In this document: in pieces, positions 55,036 through 63,624 of the stretch | Layout of the letters: every line of letters starts with the position of its first letter | How positions within the stretch are numbered: the stretch's first letter is position 1 | Assembly (NCBI RefSeq): GCF_018343625.1 | Contig: NZ_JAGYPG010000001.1 | Span: 1,126,502 to 1,190,501 of the forward strand | Direction: 5' to 3' | Length of the DNA stretch: 64,000 nucleotides | From: Lederbergia citri | GTDB taxonomy: Bacteria > Bacillota > Bacilli > Bacillales > Bacillaceae_C | Position numbers and translations under genes: made by a program | The notes under the pieces: generated by a model | Told to the model about the DNA's origin: nothing | Seen by the model: only the letters and a program-made list of their open reading frames with translations | The model's database searches: none

Positions 55036-55636
55036 TTGCTGCTTCCTCCTTTGGAACAACATCAATCAATGATAATGGAATTTCCCATCTGGAGGATAAC
55101 ATTGATTTAATTGTTTCGTAGTCGGTAGTATCCACTATCTCGTCTTTTTCCTGAAAATTTATGTTCACTGGTTGAATGACTTTTATTGCCTTTTCTGAAG
55201 GTGATAGATAAACGACGACATTATCTATTTCGTTTATAGCTCCGTCATTATTTGGTGTGGCTAAAATCTGGATATTACTGATTTCCAAGCTATACTTTTC
55301 AATCAACTCCTTTTCTACCATTGTTTTCATGTGGACAGCCATTTGCTCTAATATATATGCATGCTGTGAAGCTTGTATCTCTTTTTTTTTGTTTTTCAAC
55401 AAATTTTCAGTAGCTTGATCACTTGTTTCAATATTCATAGTGAAAGAAGCCAATACTTTTTCAAAATCAGTAGACATCAATTTTAGTATTGGAGTAAGGA
55501 TGATAGCGATAAGAATTAGCCCCGTTGCTAGTTTTGTATATTTTTTCATACTTGAATCAGGAAGGAGCATGTCCACAACCATGGCAAGGATTAAAAAAAT
55601 GATGATATTAAAAATCCATTCACTCAAATATTCCAT
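55025..55636 (-). CDS. spoIIIAF: Stage III sporulation protein AF
   Basis: The 203-residue protein has two N-terminal membrane segments (EYLSEWIFNIIIFLILAMVV and KLATGLILIAIILTPILKL) and an outer domain of the channel. The ATG at 55636 has AGGGTG 6-7 nt before it, immediately next to the end of repeat copy J, which separates this gene from spoIIIAE. Confidence 0.92.
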   Translation of the reverse strand: MEYLSEWIFNIIIFLILAMVVDMLLPDSSMKKYTKLATGLILIAIILTPILKLMSTDFEKVLASFTMNIETSDQATENLLKNKKKEIQASQHAYILEQMAVHMKTMVEKELIEKYSLEISNIQILATPNNDGAINEIDNVVVYLSPSEKAIKVIQPVNINFQEKDEIVDTTDYETIKSMLSSRWEIPLSLIDVVPKEEAANEE

Positions 55637-55651
55637 GGTATTCACCCTTTT

Positions 55652-55870
55652 CTGTCCAGCTCTAGGCGCCTATCGACTGGCAAACTTCTTGTCCTGCTCC
55701 CTACGATAAGTCAACATCGATTCGTCCTATTGGACTCATCGTGTTTCCTTTATCTCAGTCGAAGGCCGAAGAAGGAACGTCGACTAAAAGCCGCCACGTC
55801 CTGTGGCGACGTCGACGGACCCACATCCTGTGGGCCTGTACGTCGGTGAGCAAGGCGCTTGTGCTTTTCT
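55652..55870. repeat. Dispersed palindromic repeat, copy J (reverse), inside the spoIIIA operon
   Basis: It begins CTGTCCAGCTCTAGGCGCC-TATCGACTGGCAAAC and ends GTGAGCAAGGCGCTTGTGCT-TTTCT. Inside are CGTCCTGTGGCGACG and CCCACATCCTGTGGG palindromes. It fills the space between spoIIIAE and spoIIIAF, which are almost contiguous in B. subtilis. Confidence 0.88.
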
Positions 55871-57057
55871 TATCTCACCATCATCGTTATATTTCCTGAA
55901 GTAATGATGATCGTCATACTAATAAAAAACATAAAGGAGACGATTGCTAAAGAGGCGAAAATATACATCACGCTTTTACTGACCGCATCGAGACATTCTA
56001 TGACAGGTCCATCTCCTAGAGGCTGCATAAGTGCAGCTGAAAGCTTATATATGAAGGAAATGACTAATATTTTTAATGCGGGAAATGCGGCAATTAACAA
56101 AATAACTGCTACACCAGCAATTCCTACAGTATTTTTAAGCAGCAGAGATGCATTTAAAACAGTATCAGCAGCATCCGTAAACATTCGCCCTACTACCGGG
56201 ACAAAATTTCCCGCAACAAATTTCGCTGTTCTAATCGCTATTCCATCTGCAACTGCTGAAGCTGCTCCCTGAATAGAAATTACGCCGAGTATAATAGTAA
56301 TAAAGGCACCCAGAATCCCAATGCTAATTTTTTTCAATAAATTTGAGAGCTGGGAAACTTTAAATTGTGAGCTTAACGTATTGGCAATACTTAATAAAGT
56401 TGCCAAAAATAATATAGGCAATACTGCATTTTTTATTACGATACTGCTAATATTTACTAAAAATACGAGGACTGGATGGAAAAATGCTGATGTTGCAACA
56501 CCCCCAGAAGACGCGATTAATGCTAAAAGTAATGGTAAAAGGGCTAGAATAAATTGACTCATTGCGTCGATAGCGTCTATTGCATAATCTGCTGCTATTC
56601 TAAAACTATTTAAGGCAATAATTATCAGAACCATAAAGATGATAGAATAAGCTACTTTACTGACAGCACCTTGTTCAAAGGCGTTGTGTAAGGATTGTAG
56701 AAACACGCTTAGAATGGTCAGGAGCAAAAGTGATCCAAGCAGTTTTATATTTAAAATTATTTCTTGCATCATGAATGAAATCATGCCATTTACCCATTCT
56801 GCAAAAGAAAAAGACTTGTCCCCTTTTACAAAATCAAGGAATGTACCTCTTTTACTCTCAGGTAAATATCCACCATAATCATGTAAAACCTTCTCCCAAT
56901 GTTCTGATAACTCATCTAATCCAAGGTCCTCTAAATAACGATCTATGATCTGATCATTTGATTGGGATATTTCATCTCCTAATTCTTCTGCTGTTACTGT
57001 CGTGATTCCTAAAAACGGAAAAAGACATATGAAAAGAATCTGCAGTCCTCGACGCAT
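55870..57057 (-). CDS. spoIIIAE: Stage III sporulation protein AE
   Basis: The 395-residue multi-membrane protein has an N-terminal signal (GLQILFICLFPFLG) and about eight hydrophobic segments. Recognised from FHPVLVFLVNISSIVIKNAV-type block, GNFVPVVGRMFTDA and QPLGDGPVIECLDAVSKSV. It is thought to form the membrane base of the mother-cell complex. The start is the ATG at 57057 with GGAGTGG upstream. The stop borders repeat copy J. Confidence 0.93.
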   Translation of the reverse strand: MRRGLQILFICLFPFLGITTVTAEELGDEISQSNDQIIDRYLEDLGLDELSEHWEKVLHDYGGYLPESKRGTFLDFVKGDKSFSFAEWVNGMISFMMQEIILNIKLLGSLLLLTILSVFLQSLHNAFEQGAVSKVAYSIIFMVLIIIALNSFRIAADYAIDAIDAMSQFILALLPLLLALIASSGGVATSAFFHPVLVFLVNISSIVIKNAVLPILFLATLLSIANTLSSQFKVSQLSNLLKKISIGILGAFITIILGVISIQGAASAVADGIAIRTAKFVAGNFVPVVGRMFTDAADTVLNASLLLKNTVGIAGVAVILLIAAFPALKILVISFIYKLSAALMQPLGDGPVIECLDAVSKSVMYIFASLAIVSFMFFISMTIIITSGNITMMVR

Positions 57058-57084
57058 GTATCCCACTCCGTTCCAAAGTATAGT

Positions 57085-57477
57085 CTAATGAACTGGCATG
57101 ATATTTATAATGGTCTCTATTAAGGCTGTCATGATAGGTACAGCAATTGCTAGTATCAATATTTTCCCAGCTAATTCAACTTTCGCCGCCATAGACCCTA
57201 GACCCGCGTCTTTGCTGATTTGTGCTGTAAACTCTGCAATATAGGCAATACCGATAATTTTAAGAATCGTTTTAACATAAAGAGTGTTGACATTCGCACT
57301 GCTTGCAAGATTCTCAATCATTAAAATGATTTTTTGCACTTGATCGACCAGAAATAGAAAAATGCCTGTTCCAACAAATAATACAAGCAAAAAGGCAAAA
57401 TTCGGCTTCTGTTCCTTGATCGCAAGGACAAGAAAAGTAGTTATGAGGGCAATCCCCGCAATTTGTAAGATTGCAAT
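57085..57477 (-). CDS. spoIIIAD: Stage III sporulation protein AD, apparent ATT start
   Basis: The 130-residue membrane protein has four hydrophobic segments. Homology to SpoIIIAD extends upstream of the first standard start (TTG at 57390) through ILQIAGIALITTFLVLAIKE and QKPNFAFLLVLFVG. An in-frame TAG at about 57489 limits it. Between them there is no ATG, GTG or TTG. The ATT at 57477 lies 8 nt after AGGGGG and gives the family's usual length, so I propose it as start. Context: 16 nt after spoIIIAC. Confidence 0.85.
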   Translation of the reverse strand: MAILQIAGIALITTFLVLAIKEQKPNFAFLLVLFVGTGIFLFLVDQVQKIILMIENLASSANVNTLYVKTILKIIGIAYIAEFTAQISKDAGLGSMAAKVELAGKILILAIAVPIMTALIETIINIMPVH

Positions 57478-57493
57478 AGCGGTTTCCCCCTAT

Positions 57494-57697
57494 CTATTGG
57501 AATAAAAAAACAGACTTGATTTTCTGAAATAATCCATCAACAATTGACACGACCATAAATAAAATATAAATAAATCCAAATAATGTAACCCATTGTGCAT
57601 ATTCTTTTTTCCCTACTTGGTCAAGTATAGTATGGAGAAATGCAACAACGATTCCTACACCGGCTATTTTGAAGATGACATCCACATCTATGCCCAT
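57494..57697 (-). CDS. spoIIIAC: Stage III sporulation protein AC
   Basis: The 67-residue protein has two membrane helices (IFKIAGVGIVVAFLHTIL and WVTLFGFIYILFMVVSIV). It pairs with SpoIIIAD. The start is the ATG at 57697 with AGGAGG 8 nt before; an upstream in-frame ATG at 57715 overlaps the spoIIIAB stop and lacks a site. Confidence 0.92.
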   Translation of the reverse strand: MGIDVDVIFKIAGVGIVVAFLHTILDQVGKKEYAQWVTLFGFIYILFMVVSIVDGLFQKIKSVFLFQ

Positions 57698-57714
57698 ATC
57701 ATTTCCTCCTATCA

Positions 57715-58230
57715 CTACAAAAGCAAAATGATGATAAGCATACCAGCAAGGACTCCAAGGCTTTTCACCATTTTTTCATACTTTTTTTGCTTTTCGCGAG
57801 CATTCTCTTCTTCTCTTTCTAAGTTAGTAAGGGTTAACAATATCTGTTTCTGTTGTGTATCCCGGTCGTGTCTTCCTAAATTTTCTCCGAATTGAACTAA
57901 AATTTCATATTCACTTTGTTTTAATGAAGCGGATTCCCTAATTCTCTTTAGGCTTTCTTCCCAAGCAGATTTTACAATCGCATTCTCTTGCTTTAAAGCT
58001 TCAGAAAAAAGTTTATAATGGTTTGCAATCGGTTCAGGTATTTGCTTACATATTTTGTCCGCCGCCTCTCCAAGTGGAGTATGACTATACATTATTTCCG
58101 CATCCAATGTTTCAAGGGAGTGTCTAAATAATCGTATGTTTTTAGGTCTTTCACTTAATTGTTTCGAAAATTCAAATCCTGCCCAGGTTGTCGCTCCAAC
58201 AATAAAAATCGCTCCAATAATTTTAATCAT
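57715..58230 (-). CDS. spoIIIAB: Stage III sporulation protein AB
   Basis: The 171-residue protein resembles type II secretion GspF: an N-terminal hydrophobic segment (GAIFIVGATTWAGFEFS), a helical middle and a C-terminal anchor (SLGVLAGMLIIILLL). Overlaps the spoIIIAA stop by 8 nt. Confidence 0.92.
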   Translation of the reverse strand: MIKIIGAIFIVGATTWAGFEFSKQLSERPKNIRLFRHSLETLDAEIMYSHTPLGEAADKICKQIPEPIANHYKLFSEALKQENAIVKSAWEESLKRIRESASLKQSEYEILVQFGENLGRHDRDTQQKQILLTLTNLEREEENAREKQKKYEKMVKSLGVLAGMLIIILLL

Positions 58231-59158
58231 GAACGACCGCAGCCCTTCTTTTCATAGGAACTGGATTTCCATTTTCATCTTTTATCGATACTGTTGTTCC
58301 AGGACCTTCACTTCTAGACAACTCTATAAATCTTTCGAATACTTTTTGATCTATAATAGGTTTAAGAAGGGGTCTTTTCCTAATTTCTTCAAAATTCTTT
58401 CCATGAGTGGTCATAATTAAAGTGATTCCTGCATTTACCGCCTCCATTATCGCCATGCTGTCTTCTTCTCTCCCAATCTCATCTACAATCAAGACATTTG
58501 GGCTCATGGAACGGATCATCATCATCATTCCTTCTGCTTTCGGACAAGCATCCAATACATCAACCCTAGGACCAAAATGAAGCTGAGGTACCCCATGTAC
58601 GCATCCCGCAATCTCTGAACGCTCATCTACAATTCCAGTTTTTAATGAAGGAATTCCTTTATCATATACGCCACTTGAAACTACTCTCGCTATATCTCTT
58701 AATAATGTGGTTTTCCCAGTTTGTGGAGGGCCGATAATCATCGTGTTTTTCCATTCTTGCTCAAATAAATAAGGAATATATTTTTTAGCAGCACCAATTT
58801 TTTCTCTCGCAATTCTAATATTGAACGAAGCCAAATGTCTGATTGCTTTAACTGAGCCATTGTCGAGAATGACTTTTCCTGCAAGGCCGATTCGGTGTCC
58901 TCCCTCTATCGTGATATAGCCTTTCTTTAATTCCTCATCAAGTGTATAGAAGGAATGGTTGGCCAGTTTACTAATGAAATGCTCCGCATCATCTTTAGTA
59001 AAAAGGTAAGGGAGGAATTGAGGAATGCCATTGGATGCCACTTCCACCTGGCGGTTAATCCTTAATCTAATTTCTTCTACTTCATCCCATTTGTCGGTAG
59101 GAAGCTTCTTTATCAATTCACATATACGAGCTGGCAACATCCGTAACACCGAATTCAT
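58223..59158 (-). CDS. spoIIIAA: Stage III sporulation protein AA, secretion-type ATPase
   Basis: The 311-residue AAA ATPase is related to type II/IV secretion motors. Walker A GPPQTGKTT is near residue 144, Walker B NVLIVDEIGREED, and the ERSEIAGCVHG block is typical. It powers the mother cell-forespore feeding channel. First gene of the operon. Confidence 0.94.
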   Translation of the reverse strand: MNSVLRMLPARICELIKKLPTDKWDEVEEIRLRINRQVEVASNGIPQFLPYLFTKDDAEHFISKLANHSFYTLDEELKKGYITIEGGHRIGLAGKVILDNGSVKAIRHLASFNIRIAREKIGAAKKYIPYLFEQEWKNTMIIGPPQTGKTTLLRDIARVVSSGVYDKGIPSLKTGIVDERSEIAGCVHGVPQLHFGPRVDVLDACPKAEGMMMMIRSMSPNVLIVDEIGREEDSMAIMEAVNAGITLIMTTHGKNFEEIRKRPLLKPIIDQKVFERFIELSRSEGPGTTVSIKDENGNPVPMKRRAAVVHD

Positions 59159-59188
59159 CTTGCTTCCCTCCTAACATCTTTACTATCT

Positions 59189-59218
59189 AATATGTATTCA
59201 GCTTGTCTTTAAATATGA
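59189..59218 (-). promoter_or_regulatory. Candidate sigmaE promoter of spoIIIA
   Basis: On the minus strand TCATATT (59212-59218) matches the sigmaE -35 exactly. After 15 bp, TACATATT (59189-59196) is a partial match to the -10. Placement 30-60 bp before spoIIIAA fits the known mother-cell control of this operon. Confidence 0.5.
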
Positions 59219-59240
59219 AAGGAAGGTTTGTGACCAATAA

Positions 59241-59269
59241 AAAAAACCGAGGAAATCCCTCAGTTTTTT
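59241..59269 (-). terminator. Terminator after efp
   Basis: AAAAAACCGAGG pairs with CCTCAGTTTTTT with one mismatch and a 5-nt loop; T runs on both strands. It separates efp from the spoIIIA promoter. Confidence 0.85.
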
Positions 59270-59307
59270 AAAAGAAATAAAGAAAATATAAGTTATTTAA
59301 TATTTTA

Positions 59308-59865
59308 TTATGCTCTAGATACATAAGATCCTTCTGATGTATTGATGACAAGTTTATCTCCCGCATTCACAAAGAATGGTACTTGAACAACTAGGCCTGT
59401 TTCCATTTTTGCAGGTTTTGACCCACCTGAAGCTGTGTCTCCTTTTATGCCTGGATCCGTTTCAACGACTTCCAGTTCTACTGTATTCGGTAATTCTACT
59501 CCTAGCGTTTCACCGTTATACATAATGATATGAACTTCCATATTTTCTTGTAAAAATTTCAATTCATATTCTATTTGCGATGCTGGTAATTCAATTTGTT
59601 CATATGATTCATTATCCATAAATACATGCATATTTCCATTTGCATATAAATATTGCATTCTTTTATTATCGATTTGCGCTCTTTCTACTTTTTCTCCAGC
59701 TCTAAATGTTTTTTCCTGAATCGCTCCTGTGCGCAGGTTTCTTAATTTAGATCTAACAAATGCAGCACCTTTTCCTGGCTTCACATGTTGGAAATCGATG
59801 ACGCGCCATATTCCTCCGTCTGTTTCAATTGTTAATCCTGTTCGAAAATCGTTTACTGAAATCAT
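59308..59865 (-). CDS. efp: Elongation factor P
   Basis: The 185-residue three-domain translation factor rescues ribosomes stalled at polyproline. The modification-loop lysine is in [12 protein letters not shown] near residue 32; the C-terminal signature is [20 protein letters not shown]. It follows yqhT by 23 nt. Confidence 0.96.
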   Translation of the reverse strand: MISVNDFRTGLTIETDGGIWRVIDFQHVKPGKGAAFVRSKLRNLRTGAIQEKTFRAGEKVERAQIDNKRMQYLYANGNMHVFMDNESYEQIELPASQIEYELKFLQENMEVHIIMYNGETLGVELPNTVELEVVETDPGIKGDTASGGSKPAKMETGLVVQVPFFVNAGDKLVINTSEGSYVSRA

Positions 59866-59888
59866 TAATATTCCTCCTAAAAAGTCCC

Positions 59889-60950
59889 TTATAAAATTAT
59901 TAATTCTTTCGTTGAATGTGTCAACGTTTCATTTCCTGATTCCGTTATTAATGTATCATCCTCAATCCGAACGCCGCCAATACCCGGTAAATAAATGCCA
60001 GGCTCTACTGTTACGACCATTCCCGGTTTTAGCTTCGTCTCTGAACGGAATGAAAGTCCTGGTCCTTCATGAACCTCAAGACCAATTCCATGACCTAGAG
60101 AATGGCCAAAATTCGCTCCATATCCCTTTTCCGTAATATAGTCTCTTGCAATCGCATCTGCTTCAATTCCGCTCATTCCAGGTTTTATGAGCTCCATCGC
60201 TTTTAACTGAGCTTCAAGAGTAACATTATAAATTTCCTTTAATTTTTCAGATGGGTCCCCTACTGCAACAGTTCGGGTTATATCTGATACATACCCCTTA
60301 TGGAGGGCTCCGTAATCCATAGTAACGAAATCACCTTTTTCAATAACCTTTTCGCTCGCCACTCCGTGCGGTAACGCCGCTCTCCATCCTGATGCCACAA
60401 TAATATCAAAGGAAGAAGATGTTGCACCCCATTTGCGCATGAAAAATTCTAATTCATTGGCGACCTCTAACTCTGTTTTACCTGGTTTTATAAAATCAAG
60501 AATATGTTTAAATGCGGCATCCGCAATATCTGCAGCTTCTTTTAAAATACTGATTTCATCAGCATCTTTAATTAAACGGAGATTCTCAATAACATTTGAA
60601 ATAGGTACTAGTTCAGCCTCAAGAGCTTTCTCGTACTCTTTCCAAGTAGAAAAAGGCATATGATCCTGCTCAAACCCAAGTTTTTTAATTCCCAACTCTT
60701 TTACTTTTTCAGCCACTTCCTGTGAAATTGGCCCAGTATGTCTTACAATCTCGTATCCTTTAGCTTGCTTAGCTGCTTGTTCTGTGTAACGAAAATCTGT
60801 AATAAAAAGTGCTCGATCACCTGAAATAAGAGCTACTCCTGCTGTTCCAGTGAAATTTGTCATATAGCGGCGATTATATGTACTTGTAATTAAAAAACCA
60901 TCAATATCTGATTGGTTAAATTGCTCTCTAAGTTTTTCTACCTTCCCCAC
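59889..60950 (-). CDS. yqhT: Xaa-Pro aminopeptidase family protein YqhT
   Basis: The 353-residue M24 metallopeptidase has a creatinase-like N-domain and a pita-bread catalytic domain. Metal ligands lie in [48 protein letters not shown] and GVRIEDD. It trims peptides with a proline in second position. The GTG start at 60950 overlaps the aroQ stop (TAGTG). Confidence 0.93.
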   Translation of the reverse strand: MGKVEKLREQFNQSDIDGFLITSTYNRRYMTNFTGTAGVALISGDRALFITDFRYTEQAAKQAKGYEIVRHTGPISQEVAEKVKELGIKKLGFEQDHMPFSTWKEYEKALEAELVPISNVIENLRLIKDADEISILKEAADIADAAFKHILDFIKPGKTELEVANELEFFMRKWGATSSSFDIIVASGWRAALPHGVASEKVIEKGDFVTMDYGALHKGYVSDITRTVAVGDPSEKLKEIYNVTLEAQLKAMELIKPGMSGIEADAIARDYITEKGYGANFGHSLGHGIGLEVHEGPGLSFRSETKLKPGMVVTVEPGIYLPGIGGVRIEDDTLITESGNETLTHSTKELIIL

Positions 60951-61396
60951 TATGCCTCTCTCCCTTTTACATATTCTTTCATTGCATTTAACGCCATTTC
61001 ATAGCCATAAAATCCAAAACCGGCAATTTGACCAATTGAGACTGGAGCAGTAACAGAATGCTTCCTAAACTCCTCTCTAGCATGAACATTGGATATATGG
61101 ACTTCAATTACTGGGATATCAATCGATGAAATCGCATCCCTTAGTGCAATGCTGTAATGTGTAAATGCCCCTGGATTCATAATAATCCCTGCGAAACCCT
61201 TATCAGCTGCCTGATGAATCTCATCCAATAACGCACCTTCATAATTGGATTGGAAGCACCTTATCTCCACTCCTAATTTTCCACCTGCATCCTGAATGCT
61301 TTTTTCGAGTTCTAATAAAGTATTGCTCCCATATATTCCGGGTTCACGTTTACCTAGCATATTTAAATTCGGACCATTTAAAACGAGAATTTTCAC
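60950..61396 (-). CDS. aroQ: 3-dehydroquinate dehydratase, type II
   Basis: The 148-residue shikimate-pathway enzyme has VLNGPNLNMLGKREPGIYG with the catalytic loop, CFQSNYEGALLDEIH, INPGAFTHYS-like MNPGAFTHYSIALRDAI and EVHISNVHAREEFR. Overlaps yqhT by one base. Confidence 0.95.
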   Translation of the reverse strand: MKILVLNGPNLNMLGKREPGIYGSNTLLELEKSIQDAGGKLGVEIRCFQSNYEGALLDEIHQAADKGFAGIIMNPGAFTHYSIALRDAISSIDIPVIEVHISNVHAREEFRKHSVTAPVSIGQIAGFGFYGYEMALNAMKEYVKGREA

Positions 61397-61474
61397 GAAT
61401 GATTCACGTCCTAGTCAAGAATGATTACTAGAACATTCTACCATAAATTTATAAAATTCAACTAGCGTTACTTT

Positions 61475-61975
61475 TCACTGTCCTTGCTTTTGTTCTACAT
61501 TGCTCCAATTTGATTGTTCTTCATATTCATAAGAAATTGAGTAACCAATAAAAAGCCCATAAAGTAGAAAAAATCCAAGTTCTGTGGCAATGGTATTAAA
61601 TGGATAACGGAACAACCATTTTACATCAGGAATTATCGGATATAAGACTAAAAAAATGATAATAAAAATCAATGCACCGTAAAGAGCCCCCCAAATAAGG
61701 GACTTTTGTTTTCTTAATGCCATATAGTATAGCAATGCTATAACGATAGATATCAATCCATACAATAGTACTGTAATTACAAATCCGAGCCAGCCATCCG
61801 TCCATTTTCCCGAAAATGGAGTTAAAATTACTTTAGGGCTAATTTCTGTGAAATTGAAGTAATGCAAAAAAAAGCCAAACAATGTGCCAAATACACCCGC
61901 TACAAACCCAGTCACACAAGCTAATTTCAAAACAGACATTTGATATTTTATTACAGCTTCTTTTTCTTTTTCCAT
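61475..61975 (-). CDS. yqhR: YqhR-family membrane protein
   Basis: The 166-residue protein has four membrane segments (about residues 15-35, 63-85, 92-110 and 123-145). Function unknown; found in this place in Bacillus. The start is the ATG at 61975, preceded by GGAGGTGG, not the longer frame from 62017. Confidence 0.82.
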   Translation of the reverse strand: MEKEKEAVIKYQMSVLKLACVTGFVAGVFGTLFGFFLHYFNFTEISPKVILTPFSGKWTDGWLGFVITVLLYGLISIVIALLYYMALRKQKSLIWGALYGALIFIIIFLVLYPIIPDVKWLFRYPFNTIATELGFFLLYGLFIGYSISYEYEEQSNWSNVEQKQGQ

Positions 61976-62274
61976 TATTTCCACCTCCACCTTTATCATG
62001 TCCATGCTTCGCCTCATTTGTGCATATAATATTTTATCTGGTGAATTTCCGATTATTTTAGTAAGATAAAAAGAGATGCTGCAAAGTGCAGTTCCTCTTT
62101 ATCGGTGAAAGGGCCATTATGTTTTGATCTTTCAACGAAAATTTAAGGACATTATTAATTTAGTAGATGGCTTCTTGAGCTAGATGGAAACTTTCTTAAT
62201 GCAAAGTTGCCCACAAAGTTCCAAGTTTCACATTTTCAACGCAATACTAAAATCCAATAAGTTGGTGACAAACT
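61976..62274. other. Divergent intergenic region between yqhR and yqhQ
   Basis: It holds the promoters of yqhR and yqhQ. I see a short CTGCAAAGTGCAG hairpin near 62082 and, near 62163-62190, GTAGATGGCTTCTTGAGCTAG, which may be a worn remnant of the dispersed repeat's right end. No gene is visible. Confidence 0.4.
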
Positions 62275-63219
62275 ATGAAAAACACAAATAAACCTGCTTA
62301 TGGTGGGCAGGCTGTAGTCGAGGGAGTTATGTTTGGCGGTAAACATCAAACTGTTACCGCTATTCGCCGCAAAGATCAATCTATTGAATATTTTTATTTA
62401 CCAAGAAAAACGAGGCCTGTTCTTCAAACATTGAAAAAAATTCCATTCCTCCGAGGAATTATTGCTATTGTAGAAGCGAGTGGAAATGGTGCCCAGCATT
62501 TAACCTTTTCAACAGATCGTTATGATGTTGATCCGAGTGATGATGGAAAAATCCAAGAAGAAAAGATGTCTAAGACAACATTAGTATTAAGTGTAGCTGC
62601 TCTTGGTGTTCTATCATTTATATTTTCAAAGTTTATTTTCACTCTCGTTCCAGTCTTTTTGGCAGCTTTATTTAAACCAATCCTTCCGGGAGATACAGTC
62701 CAAATATTGATTGAAGGACTTTTTAAGCTTATTCTTTTACTTTCCTATATATATTTTATTTCAATGACTCCATTAATAAAACGAGTATTTCAATATCATG
62801 GTGCCGAACATAAAGTCATTAATGCATATGAGCATAATCTTGACTTGACAGTTGAAAATGTCCAATCGATGTCAAGGCTCCATTATCGATGCGGCAGCAG
62901 TTTTATTCTTTTTACTGTCGTCGTAGGGGTAATTATCTACATGTTTGTAGCGGTAGATCCACTTTGGGTCCGAATATTAAATAGAATTGCATTAATACCC
63001 GTTGTTTTAGGTGTATCTTTTGAAGTATTGCAGCTAACAAATAAAATGCGAAATATTCCTGTTCTTAAGTGGCTTGGTTATCCGGGGCTTTGGCTTCAAT
63101 TATTAACGACAAAAGAACCAAGCAATGATCAAGTAGAAGTTGCTCTTGCTTCGTTTAAGGAATTATTGAAAGTGGAAAAGCAAAGTGTAGACACAATAGA
63201 AAAAGAGAAAATCGTCTAA
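62275..63219 (+). CDS. yqhQ: YqhQ, DUF1385 membrane protein
   Basis: The 314-residue protein has the DUF1385 start KPAYGGQAVVEGVMFGG and the central block YHGAEHKVINAYEHNLDLTV, with RLHYRCGSSFILF. About four membrane segments. Function not established. Confidence 0.9.
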   Translation: MKNTNKPAYGGQAVVEGVMFGGKHQTVTAIRRKDQSIEYFYLPRKTRPVLQTLKKIPFLRGIIAIVEASGNGAQHLTFSTDRYDVDPSDDGKIQEEKMSKTTLVLSVAALGVLSFIFSKFIFTLVPVFLAALFKPILPGDTVQILIEGLFKLILLLSYIYFISMTPLIKRVFQYHGAEHKVINAYEHNLDLTVENVQSMSRLHYRCGSSFILFTVVVGVIIYMFVAVDPLWVRILNRIALIPVVLGVSFEVLQLTNKMRNIPVLKWLGYPGLWLQLLTTKEPSNDQVEVALASFKELLKVEKQSVDTIEKEKIV

Positions 63220-63279
63220 TAGAGTATATATCTATTTCTTTTTGGGAAAAATGACATTACTCCCGAGGAGGTGGCGCTC

Positions 63280-63624
63280 TTGAACGTACGTAATTGGTTG
63301 GTCGGAATCATAGCTTTAATGGCAATAATTGGTCTCGGCTCATACATTTTCAATAACCCCGCCGGACTATTTCGACAAATCTTTATTATTGGACTTGTCT
63401 CTGCTGCTATCTATTTAATTTATCGGGTTTGGATGGGAAAGAAACCTGAACGAAGCGAAAATAGATCTTTCGCTAAGGCTGCAAGACTTTCAAAAAAGCG
63501 GAATCGTAAGAGTCATTTAGCAAGCAGTCAGATAAGAAAAAAACCGCTTCGAAAAAGATCAGCTGCACATTTAACTGTCATCGAAGGTAAAAAGAGCAAG
63601 AAAAAAGATCGAGCTATTTTTTAA
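63280..63624 (+). CDS. yqhP: YqhP/SA1362-family membrane protein
   Basis: The 114-residue protein has two membrane segments (WLVGIIALMAIIGLGSYIF and IFIIGLVSAAIYLIYRVW), then a highly basic lysine/arginine-rich tail. Start TTG at 63280 with GAGGAGGTGG upstream; the GTG at 63271 lies in that site. Its stop overlaps the convergent patatin stop by 4 nt (TTAA). Confidence 0.8.
   Translation: MNVRNWLVGIIALMAIIGLGSYIFNNPAGLFRQIFIIGLVSAAIYLIYRVWMGKKPERSENRSFAKAARLSKKRNRKSHLASSQIRKKPLRKRSAAHLTVIEGKKSKKKDRAIF

Noticed and set aside
57085-57390. SpoIIIAD as a 101-residue protein starting TTG at 57390
   Set aside because: SpoIIIAD homology (QKPNFAFLLV and upstream) continues in frame before this TTG, which also has no ribosome site.
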